Part shown: positions 53,042 to 60,794 of the stretch, in pieces
Numbering within the stretch: the first letter of the stretch is position 1
Layout: each line of letters opens with the position of its first letter
Assembly (NCBI RefSeq): GCF_025717065.2
Contig: NZ_JAOVZO020000018.1
Span: 62,001-126,000 of the forward strand
DNA length: 64,000 nt
Origin: Tahibacter soli
GTDB lineage: Bacteria > Pseudomonadota > Gammaproteobacteria > Xanthomonadales > Rhodanobacteraceae
Direction: 5' to 3'
Position numbers and translations under genes: made by a program
The notes under the pieces: model-generated
The model's database searches: none
Seen by the model: the letters and a program-made list of their open reading frames with translations, nothing else
Told to the model about the DNA's origin: nothing

Positions 53042-54403
53042 TCAGGTCGCCTCGGGCGGCTTCGCCGCCGGCGCCCCGCTCTTGCGCGGTCCGCTGCGCG
53101 AACGGCGGCGACGGCGCTTGGGCGCAGCGCCCGGCGCGTTCGCGGGCGCCGAGCCCGTCGCGGCCGGCGCGTCGTCGGCTTCGTCGTCATCGTCGTCGGG
53201 CAGCGCGGCCGGCCGGTCGCGCTTGGGCGGCGGAACGATCAGCTCCGCGGTCACCGTCGCGACCGGAATCTTCTGTTCGATATAGGCCTCGATGTCCGGC
53301 AGGCCCATGGCGTACATGTCGCAGGCGAAGCTGATCGCGTCGCCCTCGGCGCCGAGGCGCGCGGTGCGGCCGATGCGGTGCACGTAGTCTTCGGCGTCGT
53401 TCGGCAGGTCGTAGTTGAACACGTGGCTGACGGCCGGGATGTGCAGGCCGCGCGCGGCGACGTCGGTCGCCACGAGCACTTCGACGTCGCCGCGCTGGAA
53501 GCGCTCGAGCAGCTTCTGGCGCTTGCGCTGCGGCACGTCGCCCGACAGTGCGCCTACGCGCAGGCCGTGGCGCTCCAGGCGCGTCGTGACGCGCTCGGCC
53601 CACACCTTCGTATTGACGAACACGATGCTGCGCTGCACGTCGGGCCGCATGATGAGGTTGAGCAGCAGCGGCATTTTTTCTTCGGTCGCCGGGAAGTACA
53701 CCTGCTGGCGCACGCGCGCGGCCGTCACCGATTCGGTCTCGGCCGACAGCTTCTGCGGATTGTTCATGTGCTCGTAGGCGAGCTCGAGCACGCGATAGCT
53801 GAGCGTCGCCGAGAACAGCAGGCCCAGGCGCTGCTCGCGCGGCGGCAGGCGGCGCATGATGAAGCGCACGTCCTTGATGAAGCCGAGGTCGAACATGCGG
53901 TCGGCTTCGTCGATGACCATGACGTCGCACGCGCGCAGCGAGAACACGTGCTGCTTGAAATAGTCGATCAGGCGGCCCGGCGTCGCGATGATGATGTCGA
54001 CGCCGCCGCGCAGCTGTTCACGCTGCTTGTCGTAGTCGACGCCGCCGTAGATCAGCGCCGAGCGCAGACCGGTGTGGCGGCCGAGGTTTCTGAAATCCTT
54101 GTCGATCTGGATCGCCAGCTCGCGCGTGGGCGCAAGGATCAGGCAGCGCGGATCGTTCGCCTTGCGCTCGGGCAGCGCCGGCAGCGTCAGGAGGCGCTGC
54201 ATCGCCGCGACCAGAAACGCGCCGGTCTTGCCGGTACCGGTCTGGGCTTGTCCGGCGACGTCGCGCCCGGCCAGCGCAACCGGCAGGGTCAGCGCCTGAA
54301 TCGGCGTGCAACGCGTGAACCCCGACTCGTGCAGGCCGGCCAGGAGGCTCGGATGCAGGTCGAAGTTGTCGAAAAAGCTGTCGGTCAGTACTTGTTCGGA
54401 CAT
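53042..54403 (-). CDS. rhlB: DEAD-box RNA helicase RhlB
   Basis: A 453-residue ATP-dependent RNA helicase. Motif I is AQTGTGKT, motif II is DEAD in [15 protein letters not shown], motif III is SAT, and motif VI is [10 protein letters not shown]. The phrases [21 protein letters not shown] and [23 protein letters not shown] are close to E. coli RhlB. The C-terminal tail is acidic then very basic ([10 protein letters not shown]). It is divergent from trxA-rho, the same neighbourhood as in E. coli, and probably works in mRNA decay. Confidence 0.92.
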   Translation of the reverse strand: MSEQVLTDSFFDNFDLHPSLLAGLHESGFTRCTPIQALTLPVALAGRDVAGQAQTGTGKTGAFLVAAMQRLLTLPALPERKANDPRCLILAPTRELAIQIDKDFRNLGRHTGLRSALIYGGVDYDKQREQLRGGVDIIIATPGRLIDYFKQHVFSLRACDVMVIDEADRMFDLGFIKDVRFIMRRLPPREQRLGLLFSATLSYRVLELAYEHMNNPQKLSAETESVTAARVRQQVYFPATEEKMPLLLNLIMRPDVQRSIVFVNTKVWAERVTTRLERHGLRVGALSGDVPQRKRQKLLERFQRGDVEVLVATDVAARGLHIPAVSHVFNYDLPNDAEDYVHRIGRTARLGAEGDAISFACDMYAMGLPDIEAYIEQKIPVATVTAELIVPPPKRDRPAALPDDDDDEADDAPAATGSAPANAPGAAPKRRRRRSRSGPRKSGAPAAKPPEAT

Positions 54404-54584
54404 TCCAGTGGCCAGATGAGTCGAGTGCGCACGCCCTTCGTTCCTTCAGGGCTTGAAGCGGGCCTTCCCGGCCCAACTTGAATCGGTCAGTCGATTGGGC
54501 TCAAATGCAGCCCATTCCACCCCCGGCGCTCGCCGCCTCCCGCATGCGCTTTGCGATGCGGCCGAGTGTAGCCTAATTCCAGAC

Positions 54585-54606
54585 ATTTCCGCAGCTTGGC
54601 GGAAAT
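54585..54606. promoter_or_regulatory. Palindrome in the trxA leader
   Basis: A perfect 8-bp inverted repeat, ATTTCCGC / GCGGAAAT with a six-base loop, lies about 20 bp before the trxA start, just ahead of its ribosome binding site. It could be an operator or an mRNA hairpin tuning translation. The rest of the 222-bp rhlB-trxA gap also holds a GGGCC...GGCCC and a TGGGCT/AGCCCA hairpin. Confidence 0.4.
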
Positions 54607-54625
54607 ATTTCAGACGGAGTACACC

Positions 54626-54952
54626 TTGAGCCAGCTTATTGCCCACACCAGCGACGCATCCTTCGAAACCGACGTGCTCCAGTCGGACGAGCCGGTACTG
54701 GTCGATTTCTGGGCCGAATGGTGCGGCCCGTGCAAGATGATCGCGCCGATGCTCGACGAACTGGCGACGAACTACCAGGGACGCATGAAAGTCGTCAAGG
54801 TTAACATCGACCACAACCAGAAAACGCCTCGCAGCTACAACGTTCGCGGCATTCCGACGCTGATGATCTTCAAGAACGGCAAGGTCGAGGCGACGCAGAT
54901 CGGCGCCGTGACGAAGTCGGTGCTGACGCAACTGATTGATCGTACGATCTAA
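54626..54952 (+). CDS. trxA: Thioredoxin 1
   Basis: A 108-residue thioredoxin (E. coli: 109), the cytoplasmic disulfide reductant for ribonucleotide reductase and others. The active site is FWAEWCGPCKM and the cis-Pro loop GIPTLMIF. The TTG start, with GGAG eight bases before it, gives MSQLIAHTSDASFET, which aligns with other TrxA starts; the earlier TTG frame adds 10 non-conserved residues. The rho gene follows after a hairpin. Confidence 0.96.
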   Translation: MSQLIAHTSDASFETDVLQSDEPVLVDFWAEWCGPCKMIAPMLDELATNYQGRMKVVKVNIDHNQKTPRSYNVRGIPTLMIFKNGKVEATQIGAVTKSVLTQLIDRTI

Positions 54953-54962
54953 GTTTTACCGG

Positions 54963-54988
54963 CGGCGGCCCGCGAAGCCGGGCCGCCG
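54963..54988 (+). terminator. Hairpin after trxA
   Basis: A 10-bp stem (CGGCGGCCCG / CGGGCCGCCG) with a six-base loop, 11 bp after the trxA stop. It has no T-tract, so it may attenuate rather than stop transcription into rho. Confidence 0.5.
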
Positions 54989-55181
54989 CGCAATACCGTG
55001 AACCGCCCGCGCGTACGGCGGCCCACGACGCCCGCCCCCGCTTTACGCGTCGATTTCACAGTGCTAACTTAGCCGCAGCTTCTCCCGGGGCGTGCCCGTC
55101 CCGACCCCTTCCGGTACACCCCCTGATTCCATCCCGCCAGCGGTTGTCTGCTGGCCAACGGCGCCCATGCGAGGTCTGCCC

Positions 55182-57056
55182 GTGTCTGATATCGAGAACA
55201 AAGAAAACGGCCCGGCCGCGCCGGCCGAAGCGCGTGGCGAAACCGCGCCGACCGAGCGCGTATCGCGCCGCGAATCGCAGGCAGCCCGCGCCGAAGCGCA
55301 GGCCGCCCGCGCCGCCGCCAAGGCCGTAGCCGCCGCGCGCAACGAAGCCGCCGCGGCCGAAGCGGCCGCCGCGGCGCCCGCGCCGCGCGCCGAGCGCAAC
55401 GAATCGCCACGGGCGGAGCGTCACGAGGCGCCGCGCGCCGAACGCAACGAGAACCCGCCCGACCGCGGCGGCGTCCCCGACATGTTCGGCGGCGACGGCC
55501 CGCAGCCGGGCCAGAGCGTACCGCCGCCGCAACCGGTCGGCAGCGACGACGCCGGCAACCAGAGTCAGCAGGGTCAGGGCCAGAATCCCCAGCAGGGCGG
55601 CAATTCGAATCAGGGCCAGGGCGGCGGCAACCAGGGCAACAACAACGGCCCGCAGGGCCAGCAGGGCCGCCGCGAAGGCCGCAACCGCAATCGCAACCGG
55701 CAGAACCGCCAGCAACAGCAACAGATGCGCGGCGGCGGCGGTTACGACGAGGAGATTCCGGACGAGCGCAACGGCGGCGGCAGCGGCCCGCTGATCAACC
55801 TCACCGAACTCAAGCGCAAGCCGGCCGCGGCGCTGCTGGAAATGGCCGAAGACCTCGGCATCCAGGAAGGCGTCGCCCGCGCGCGCAAGCAGGACGTCAT
55901 CTTCAACATCCTGAAGGCGCACGCGCGGTCCGGCGGCGGCATCTGGGGCGAGGGCGTACTGGAAATCCTGCAGGACGGCTTCGGCTTCCTGCGCTCGGGC
56001 GACGAGTCGTATCTCGCCGGTCCCGACGACATCTACGTCAGCCCGTCGCAGATCCGCCGCTTCAACCTGCGCACCGGCGACTACATCACCGGCCGCATCC
56101 GCCCTCCGAAGGACGGCGAGCGCTATTTCGCGCTGCTCAAGGTCGACGACATCAATTCCGAGCCGCCGGAAGCGTCGAAGAACAAGTACCTGTTCGAAAA
56201 CCTCACGCCGCTGTTTCCGCGCAAGGCGTTCCGTCTCGAACGCGGCAACGGCTCGTCCGAAGACATCACCGGCCGCATCCTCGACCTCATGTCGCCGGTC
56301 GGCAAGGGCCAGCGCGGCCTGATCGTCTCGCCGCCGAAGGCCGGCAAGACGATGATGCTGCAGAACGTCGCGCAGGCGATCGTGCACAACCATCCGGAAG
56401 TGCACCTCATCATCCTGCTGATCGACGAGCGCCCGGAAGAAGTGACCGAAATGCAGCGCGGCGTGCGCGCCGAGGTCATCAGTTCGACGTTCGACGAGCC
56501 GGCCGCGCGCCACGTGCAGGTCGCCGACATGGTGATCGAGCGCGCCAAGCGCCTCGTCGAACACAAGCGCGACGTCGTGATCCTGCTCGATTCGATCACG
56601 CGCCTGGCTCGCGCCTACAACACCGTCGTGCCGTCGTCCGGCAAGGTGCTCACCGGCGGCGTCGACGCCAACGCGCTGCAGCGCCCGAAGCGCTTCTTCG
56701 GCGCCGCGCGCAACGTCGAGGAAGGCGGCTCGCTGACGATCCTCGCGACCGCGCTGGTCGACACCGGCTCGAAGATGGACGAGGTGATCTACGAAGAGTT
56801 CAAGGGCACCGGCAACATGGAAGTGCACCTGGACCGCCGCATCACCGAAAAGCGCGTCTACCCCGCGATCAACATCAACCGCTCGGGCACGCGCCGCGAA
56901 GAACTGCTGATCGAACCGGACATGCTGCAGAAGATCTGGATCCTGCGCAAACTGCTGCATCCGATGGATGAGCTGGCGGCCATGGAATTCCTGCTCGACA
57001 AGATGAAGAACACGAAGTCGAACGACGAGTTCTTCAACACCATGAAACGCGGCTGA
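55182..57056 (+). CDS. rho: Transcription termination factor Rho with long disordered N-terminus
   Basis: A 624-residue Rho; E. coli Rho has 419. The conserved core begins near residue 204 ([18 protein letters not shown]), with the RNA-binding [15 protein letters not shown]-loop [11 protein letters not shown] (about 383), [15 protein letters not shown] and [11 protein letters not shown]. The first 200 residues are low complexity: an Ala/Glu/Arg-rich part ([16 protein letters not shown]), [12 protein letters not shown]-type repeats, then an Asn/Gln/Gly-rich stretch (about 126-180) ending in [16 protein letters not shown] chose the GTG with GAGG upstream over earlier ATGs. Confidence 0.93.
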   Translation: MSDIENKENGPAAPAEARGETAPTERVSRRESQAARAEAQAARAAAKAVAAARNEAAAAEAAAAAPAPRAERNESPRAERHEAPRAERNENPPDRGGVPDMFGGDGPQPGQSVPPPQPVGSDDAGNQSQQGQGQNPQQGGNSNQGQGGGNQGNNNGPQGQQGRREGRNRNRNRQNRQQQQQMRGGGGYDEEIPDERNGGGSGPLINLTELKRKPAAALLEMAEDLGIQEGVARARKQDVIFNILKAHARSGGGIWGEGVLEILQDGFGFLRSGDESYLAGPDDIYVSPSQIRRFNLRTGDYITGRIRPPKDGERYFALLKVDDINSEPPEASKNKYLFENLTPLFPRKAFRLERGNGSSEDITGRILDLMSPVGKGQRGLIVSPPKAGKTMMLQNVAQAIVHNHPEVHLIILLIDERPEEVTEMQRGVRAEVISSTFDEPAARHVQVADMVIERAKRLVEHKRDVVILLDSITRLARAYNTVVPSSGKVLTGGVDANALQRPKRFFGAARNVEEGGSLTILATALVDTGSKMDEVIYEEFKGTGNMEVHLDRRITEKRVYPAININRSGTRREELLIEPDMLQKIWILRKLLHPMDELAAMEFLLDKMKNTKSNDEFFNTMKRG

Positions 57057-57076
57057 TCGGACCGCGACGCCCACGG

Positions 57077-57102
57077 AAGGGCCGGCATTGCCGGCCCTTT
57101 TT
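57077..57102 (+). terminator. Rho-independent terminator after rho
   Basis: A 10-bp stem, AAGGGCCGGC / GCCGGCCCTT, with a three-base loop followed by TTT and TCATT lies 20 bp after the rho stop. It is a good intrinsic terminator. Confidence 0.9.
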
Positions 57103-57250
57103 CATTCCGGGGCAAAAAGCAGTTCTGCAAAGGCGTACTATTTCCCCACCTTCCGGCGCGCCGCCGTGCGACCCGCCGGAAACGATCGGCGTCCCCGGCG
57201 AGCTCGCGCCGCAAACGCCGATCGGCGGCAAAGCCCCCGGAGAGGCGGTC

Positions 57251-57985
57251 ATGCGTGTCGCGTACGGAACGTTCGACCTGGTCCTGGTCTTCCTGTCATA
57301 CCTGATTTCGGTATGCGGTTCGTACACCGCGCTCGTCTTCGCGCGCGAATCGCAGCGCGCCAAGCAGGAGGAGCGCCTCGCGCTGATCGTGTGGGCCGGC
57401 GTCGTCATGGGCGCGGTGGCGATCTGGTCGATGCATTTCGTCGGCATGATGGCGCTCGACCTCGGCATGCCGGCGAGCTACGAGGTCGGCCGCACCTGCC
57501 TCTCGATGCTGCTGGCGATCGCCGCGACCAGCGTCGGCTTCGCCGTGGTCGGCGCCGTATCGCGTTCGGGGCCGGCGATCGTCTCGGCCGGCGTGTTCAT
57601 GGGCCTCGGCATCGCCGCGATGCACTACACCGGCATGGCCGCGCTGTGCGTGACGGCGGCGCGGTGGTACGACGGCCCGATCGTCGCGCTGTCGGTGGCA
57701 ATCGCGATCGCCGCGGCGACGGTCGCGCTGTGGATGGCGTTCCACCTCGACCGGCCGTGGCATCTCGTGGTCGCGTCGCTGATCGCGGGCTTCGCGGTCT
57801 GCGGCATGCACTACACCGGCATGCTCGCGCTGAACCTCGTTCCCGACCCGTCGCTGCCCGACCAGCTGCCGACGATGCTCTCGCCGATGGTCGTCGGCGG
57901 CGGCCTGTCGATCCTGAGCCTCGTCGTGCTGTGGCTCGGCCATGCCATGACGCGCGAGACGCGGCTGGAAACGGTCGACACCTGA
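57251..57985 (+). CDS. MHYT domain membrane protein
   Basis: A 244-residue protein with seven predicted membrane helices and three copies of the MHYT motif: WSMHFVGM, AAMHYTGMAA and CGMHYTGMLAL. The conserved His and Met are thought to bind copper near the outer face and sense O2, CO or NO. Most MHYT proteins carry a GGDEF or EAL domain; this one ends right after the membrane part, so any output would need a partner. It converges on the patatin gene. Confidence 0.9.
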   Translation: MRVAYGTFDLVLVFLSYLISVCGSYTALVFARESQRAKQEERLALIVWAGVVMGAVAIWSMHFVGMMALDLGMPASYEVGRTCLSMLLAIAATSVGFAVVGAVSRSGPAIVSAGVFMGLGIAAMHYTGMAALCVTAARWYDGPIVALSVAIAIAAATVALWMAFHLDRPWHLVVASLIAGFAVCGMHYTGMLALNLVPDPSLPDQLPTMLSPMVVGGGLSILSLVVLWLGHAMTRETRLETVDT

Positions 57986-57998
57986 CCGGACCCGCACT

Positions 57999-58973
57999 TC
58001 AGCCGCGCGGATGCACCTTGCGGCTCTGCCACCGCGCGAGCGCCTCGCGCGTGCGCTGGCGGCCGATTTCGATCACTTCCTCGGCGCGCTGGAATTCGTA
58101 GAACGCGCAGACGTTGCGCGGAATGCTGATGACGAGGTCGGGCGGCTGCGCCGCGAGCTTGTAGCGCGTCAGCGTTTCCTGCACGACGTCGAGCGAGCGC
58201 GCGAAGAGCTCGAGCACGCCCGGCTCCGGCGCCACGGCGCGCCGGCGCGCGCGGCGTTCGACGAAGCCTTCGAACAGCGCGGCGATGCGCCGGTAGCCAT
58301 GCAGGTTCTCCGCCGGCACCGGCTCGGCGATTTCCGGCCGCGTGATCGGCGTCTCGCGCTCGGCGATGCCCTCGGCCTCGGCGTTCACGTCGACCGCGAT
58401 CGTCGCGTCGGTCAGGTCGCGCAGCGTCGGCGTCACGGGCACCGGATTGAGCAGCCCGCCGTCGACCAGCCGCCGCCCCTGGTAGGTATGCGGGCGAAAA
58501 ACGGTAGGAATGGAAATCGACGCACGGATCGCGTCGAACAGCGAGCCGCGCGAAAACCACACCTCGCGCTGCGCGTCGATGTCGACGGCGACCGCGGTGT
58601 AGCTGATCGGCAGGTCTTCGATATTGATGTCGCCGACGAGGTCGCGCAGCGCCCCGATCACGCGCTGCCCCTTGATCAGGCCGCCGCCGCGCCAGGTCCA
58701 GTCGACGAGCCGCAGCACGTCGAACGTCTTCAGGCCCTTGGCCCAGTCGCGGTACGCGTCGAGCCGCCCCGCCGCGAACACGCCGCCGACGAGCGCGCCC
58801 ATCGAACTGCCCGCGACCGACTGGATCGAATAGCCCTGTGCGCGCAGCTCCTCGATCACGCCGACATGCGCATAGCCGCGCGCGCCGCCGGAGCCGAGCA
58901 CGAGCGAGATCGACGCCCGCGGCAGCGCGTCCTGCGGCGCGAGCGGCGCAAGGCCGGTCGGATGCGCGCTCAC
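57999..58973 (-). CDS. Patatin-like phospholipase, RssA/NTE-like
   Basis: A 324-residue cytoplasmic protein with a Ser-Asp dyad. LVLGSGGARGYAHVGV is the oxyanion loop, SVAGSSMGALVGG the nucleophile GxSxG, and RRLVDGGLLNPVPV the catalytic DGG. The C-terminal helical part (about 215-324) is typical of the RssA group and has no signal peptide. The GTG start overlaps the WYL regulator stop (GTGA). It is probably a lysophospholipase or lipid esterase; the natural substrate is unknown. Confidence 0.88.
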   Translation of the reverse strand: MSAHPTGLAPLAPQDALPRASISLVLGSGGARGYAHVGVIEELRAQGYSIQSVAGSSMGALVGGVFAAGRLDAYRDWAKGLKTFDVLRLVDWTWRGGGLIKGQRVIGALRDLVGDINIEDLPISYTAVAVDIDAQREVWFSRGSLFDAIRASISIPTVFRPHTYQGRRLVDGGLLNPVPVTPTLRDLTDATIAVDVNAEAEGIAERETPITRPEIAEPVPAENLHGYRRIAALFEGFVERRARRRAVAPEPGVLELFARSLDVVQETLTRYKLAAQPPDLVISIPRNVCAFYEFQRAEEVIEIGRQRTREALARWQSRKVHPRG

Positions 58974-59947
58974 GGCTGGTACGCGCCGATCGCGAGCTGC
59001 AGCAGGATTTTCATTTCTTCGCGCAGACTCAACGGGCCGACGATTTCGGCGTCCGGTCCGTACTTGAGTACGTCCATCAGGAGTTCCTTGGAGTTGCTGT
59101 ACGGCAGCTTCAGTTCGTAGCGGCCGTCGGACAGGAACTGGCCTTTCTGCTGCGAATGCCAGTGTTCGTCGGCGACCCAGCGCGACGCGTGCGGCGAGAA
59201 GCGGATCGTCGCCTCGGCCTTGGGCTTGCCGGAGAAAATGCCGTAGCTTGCGGCGAGATGCTCGTTGAGTTCGGCGTCGGCGCGGTCGATCGCGGCCGCC
59301 TCGAGCATCTGCGCCGCCGCGACGCGGTCGACCGCGAAGCTGCGCAGCGCCTCTCGCTCGTGGTCCCACGCGTCGAGATACCAGTTGTCGCGATAGTGCG
59401 CGAGCCGCTGCGGCGACACCACGCGCTCGGTCGTCGAACCGGTGGATCGCGCGCGATAGCGAAACTTGAGCTGCTTGCGCGCCATGACCGATCCGGCCAC
59501 CGCGCGGAAGCTCGCCTGGTCGAGCTTGCGCATGCCGCTGCCGATCACGCGGATGCGCTCGATCGGCAGCTTCATGCCGCTGACGTGGTCGGACATCAGC
59601 GTCTGGATGCGCGACTGGAACGGCTGCAGCGCGTCGGACAGGATGCCGCCCGGCCCGCTCTTGCCGATCAGTTCGTTCAGCGCCATCAGCGCCGACAGCT
59701 CGTCGCTGGTCAGCCACAGGCCGGGCAGCTCGAAGCGCTCGGCCTCGGCCTGGTCGTAGCGGAAGGCGGCCTGCTCGCCCTCGCCCGACTCGATCGGCGC
59801 GCCGAGCGCGTCGCGCAGAAACGCGATGTCGCGATACAGCGTCGCGCGCGAGCAGCCGAGTTCGTCCTTGAGCCGTTGCAGGCTGACCGGATAGCGCGCG
59901 GACTTGAGCAGGCGATGCAGACTTAAGATGCGTTCGTAACGGTCCAT
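58970..59947 (-). CDS. WYL-domain transcriptional regulator
   Basis: A 325-residue protein with an N-terminal winged helix (RYERILSLHRLLKSARYPVS, LGCSRATLYRDIAFLRD) and a WYL domain (about 145-215, RLAHYRDNWYLDAWDHE) followed by the WCX-type C-terminal extension. WYL domains bind ligands such as cyclic nucleotides or single-stranded DNA. The gene overlaps the patatin gene by four bases and probably regulates it or the divergent LolA-like gene. Confidence 0.9.
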   Translation of the reverse strand: MDRYERILSLHRLLKSARYPVSLQRLKDELGCSRATLYRDIAFLRDALGAPIESGEGEQAAFRYDQAEAERFELPGLWLTSDELSALMALNELIGKSGPGGILSDALQPFQSRIQTLMSDHVSGMKLPIERIRVIGSGMRKLDQASFRAVAGSVMARKQLKFRYRARSTGSTTERVVSPQRLAHYRDNWYLDAWDHEREALRSFAVDRVAAAQMLEAAAIDRADAELNEHLAASYGIFSGKPKAEATIRFSPHASRWVADEHWHSQQKGQFLSDGRYELKLPYSNSKELLMDVLKYGPDAEIVGPLSLREEMKILLQLAIGAYQP

Positions 59948-60109
59948 GGCTCGATTGTCGCGTTTAGGGTTGTGGTCCGTAAATACGCCGGGGATCGCCC
60001 GCGTCCCGCGGCGAAAACCGGCGTTCGCCCGGCGCCCTTGATGTCACCGGCGCAGCACTTATTGCGTATAGGATTTCGTAAAGTCGACCTCTACCCGACG
60101 GAGAATCGC

Positions 60110-60688
60110 ATGTCCCGCACGAAACTCGCGCTCGCATTCTTCCTCGCGGCGTTCGCCGGCACCGCCCTCGCCGGCCCGAAGGAGGCGCTGCACGACGCGT
60201 TCGTGAAGTTCCTGGAGGCCAGAAGCTTTCGCGCGAACGTCGTCGACGCGACCAAGGGCCAGCAGATTTCCACGATGGATTTCGTCGCGCCGGACCGCTA
60301 CCGCATCCGCACGGGCCAGGGCGGCACCGAGCAGACGATCATCGGCGACGACGCCTACACGATCATCGAGGGCCGCGCGATGAAGCTGCCGATTCCGGTC
60401 GGCAGGATCATCGGCCAGTACCGCAACCCCGCGACGCTCGCACAGCTCGAACAAGGCATGATCGTTACCCCCGCCGGCAGCGACAGCGTCGACGGCGAAC
60501 TCGCCGACGCGTTCACCTACACGATCACCGAGCCGGTCAAGGCCGATGTGAAAGTGTGGATATCGCAGAAATCGGGCCTGCCGATCCAGATCGAATCGCA
60601 GGGCCGCTTCATGGGCGTCAAGTCGACGACGCGCGTGAAGTACTACGACTTCGACGACGCGAGCATCGAGGTGACCGCTCCGAATTGA
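60110..60688 (+). CDS. Periplasmic protein with LolA-like fold
   Basis: A 192-residue exported protein. The signal peptide ends at AGTALAG, and the mature part follows the LolA/LppX beta-sheet pattern: FVKFLEARSFRANVVDATKG, STMDFVAPDRYRIRTG, IIGDDAYTIIEGR and VKVWISQKSGLPIQIE. Such proteins carry lipids or lipoproteins, or serve as regulators. It is too short and divergent to be LolA itself. GACGGAG lies just before the ATG. It is divergent from the WYL gene. Confidence 0.78.
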   Translation: MSRTKLALAFFLAAFAGTALAGPKEALHDAFVKFLEARSFRANVVDATKGQQISTMDFVAPDRYRIRTGQGGTEQTIIGDDAYTIIEGRAMKLPIPVGRIIGQYRNPATLAQLEQGMIVTPAGSDSVDGELADAFTYTITEPVKADVKVWISQKSGLPIQIESQGRFMGVKSTTRVKYYDFDDASIEVTAPN

Positions 60689-60794
60689 CGATGAGTATGC
60701 CGGCGCGACGTCTCACCGGTCGCGACACCGGTTCGCCCGGCGGCGTGCCCTCCGCTACCATGCGCGTCTAGCCACGGCTGCGACCCGCCAGCGA

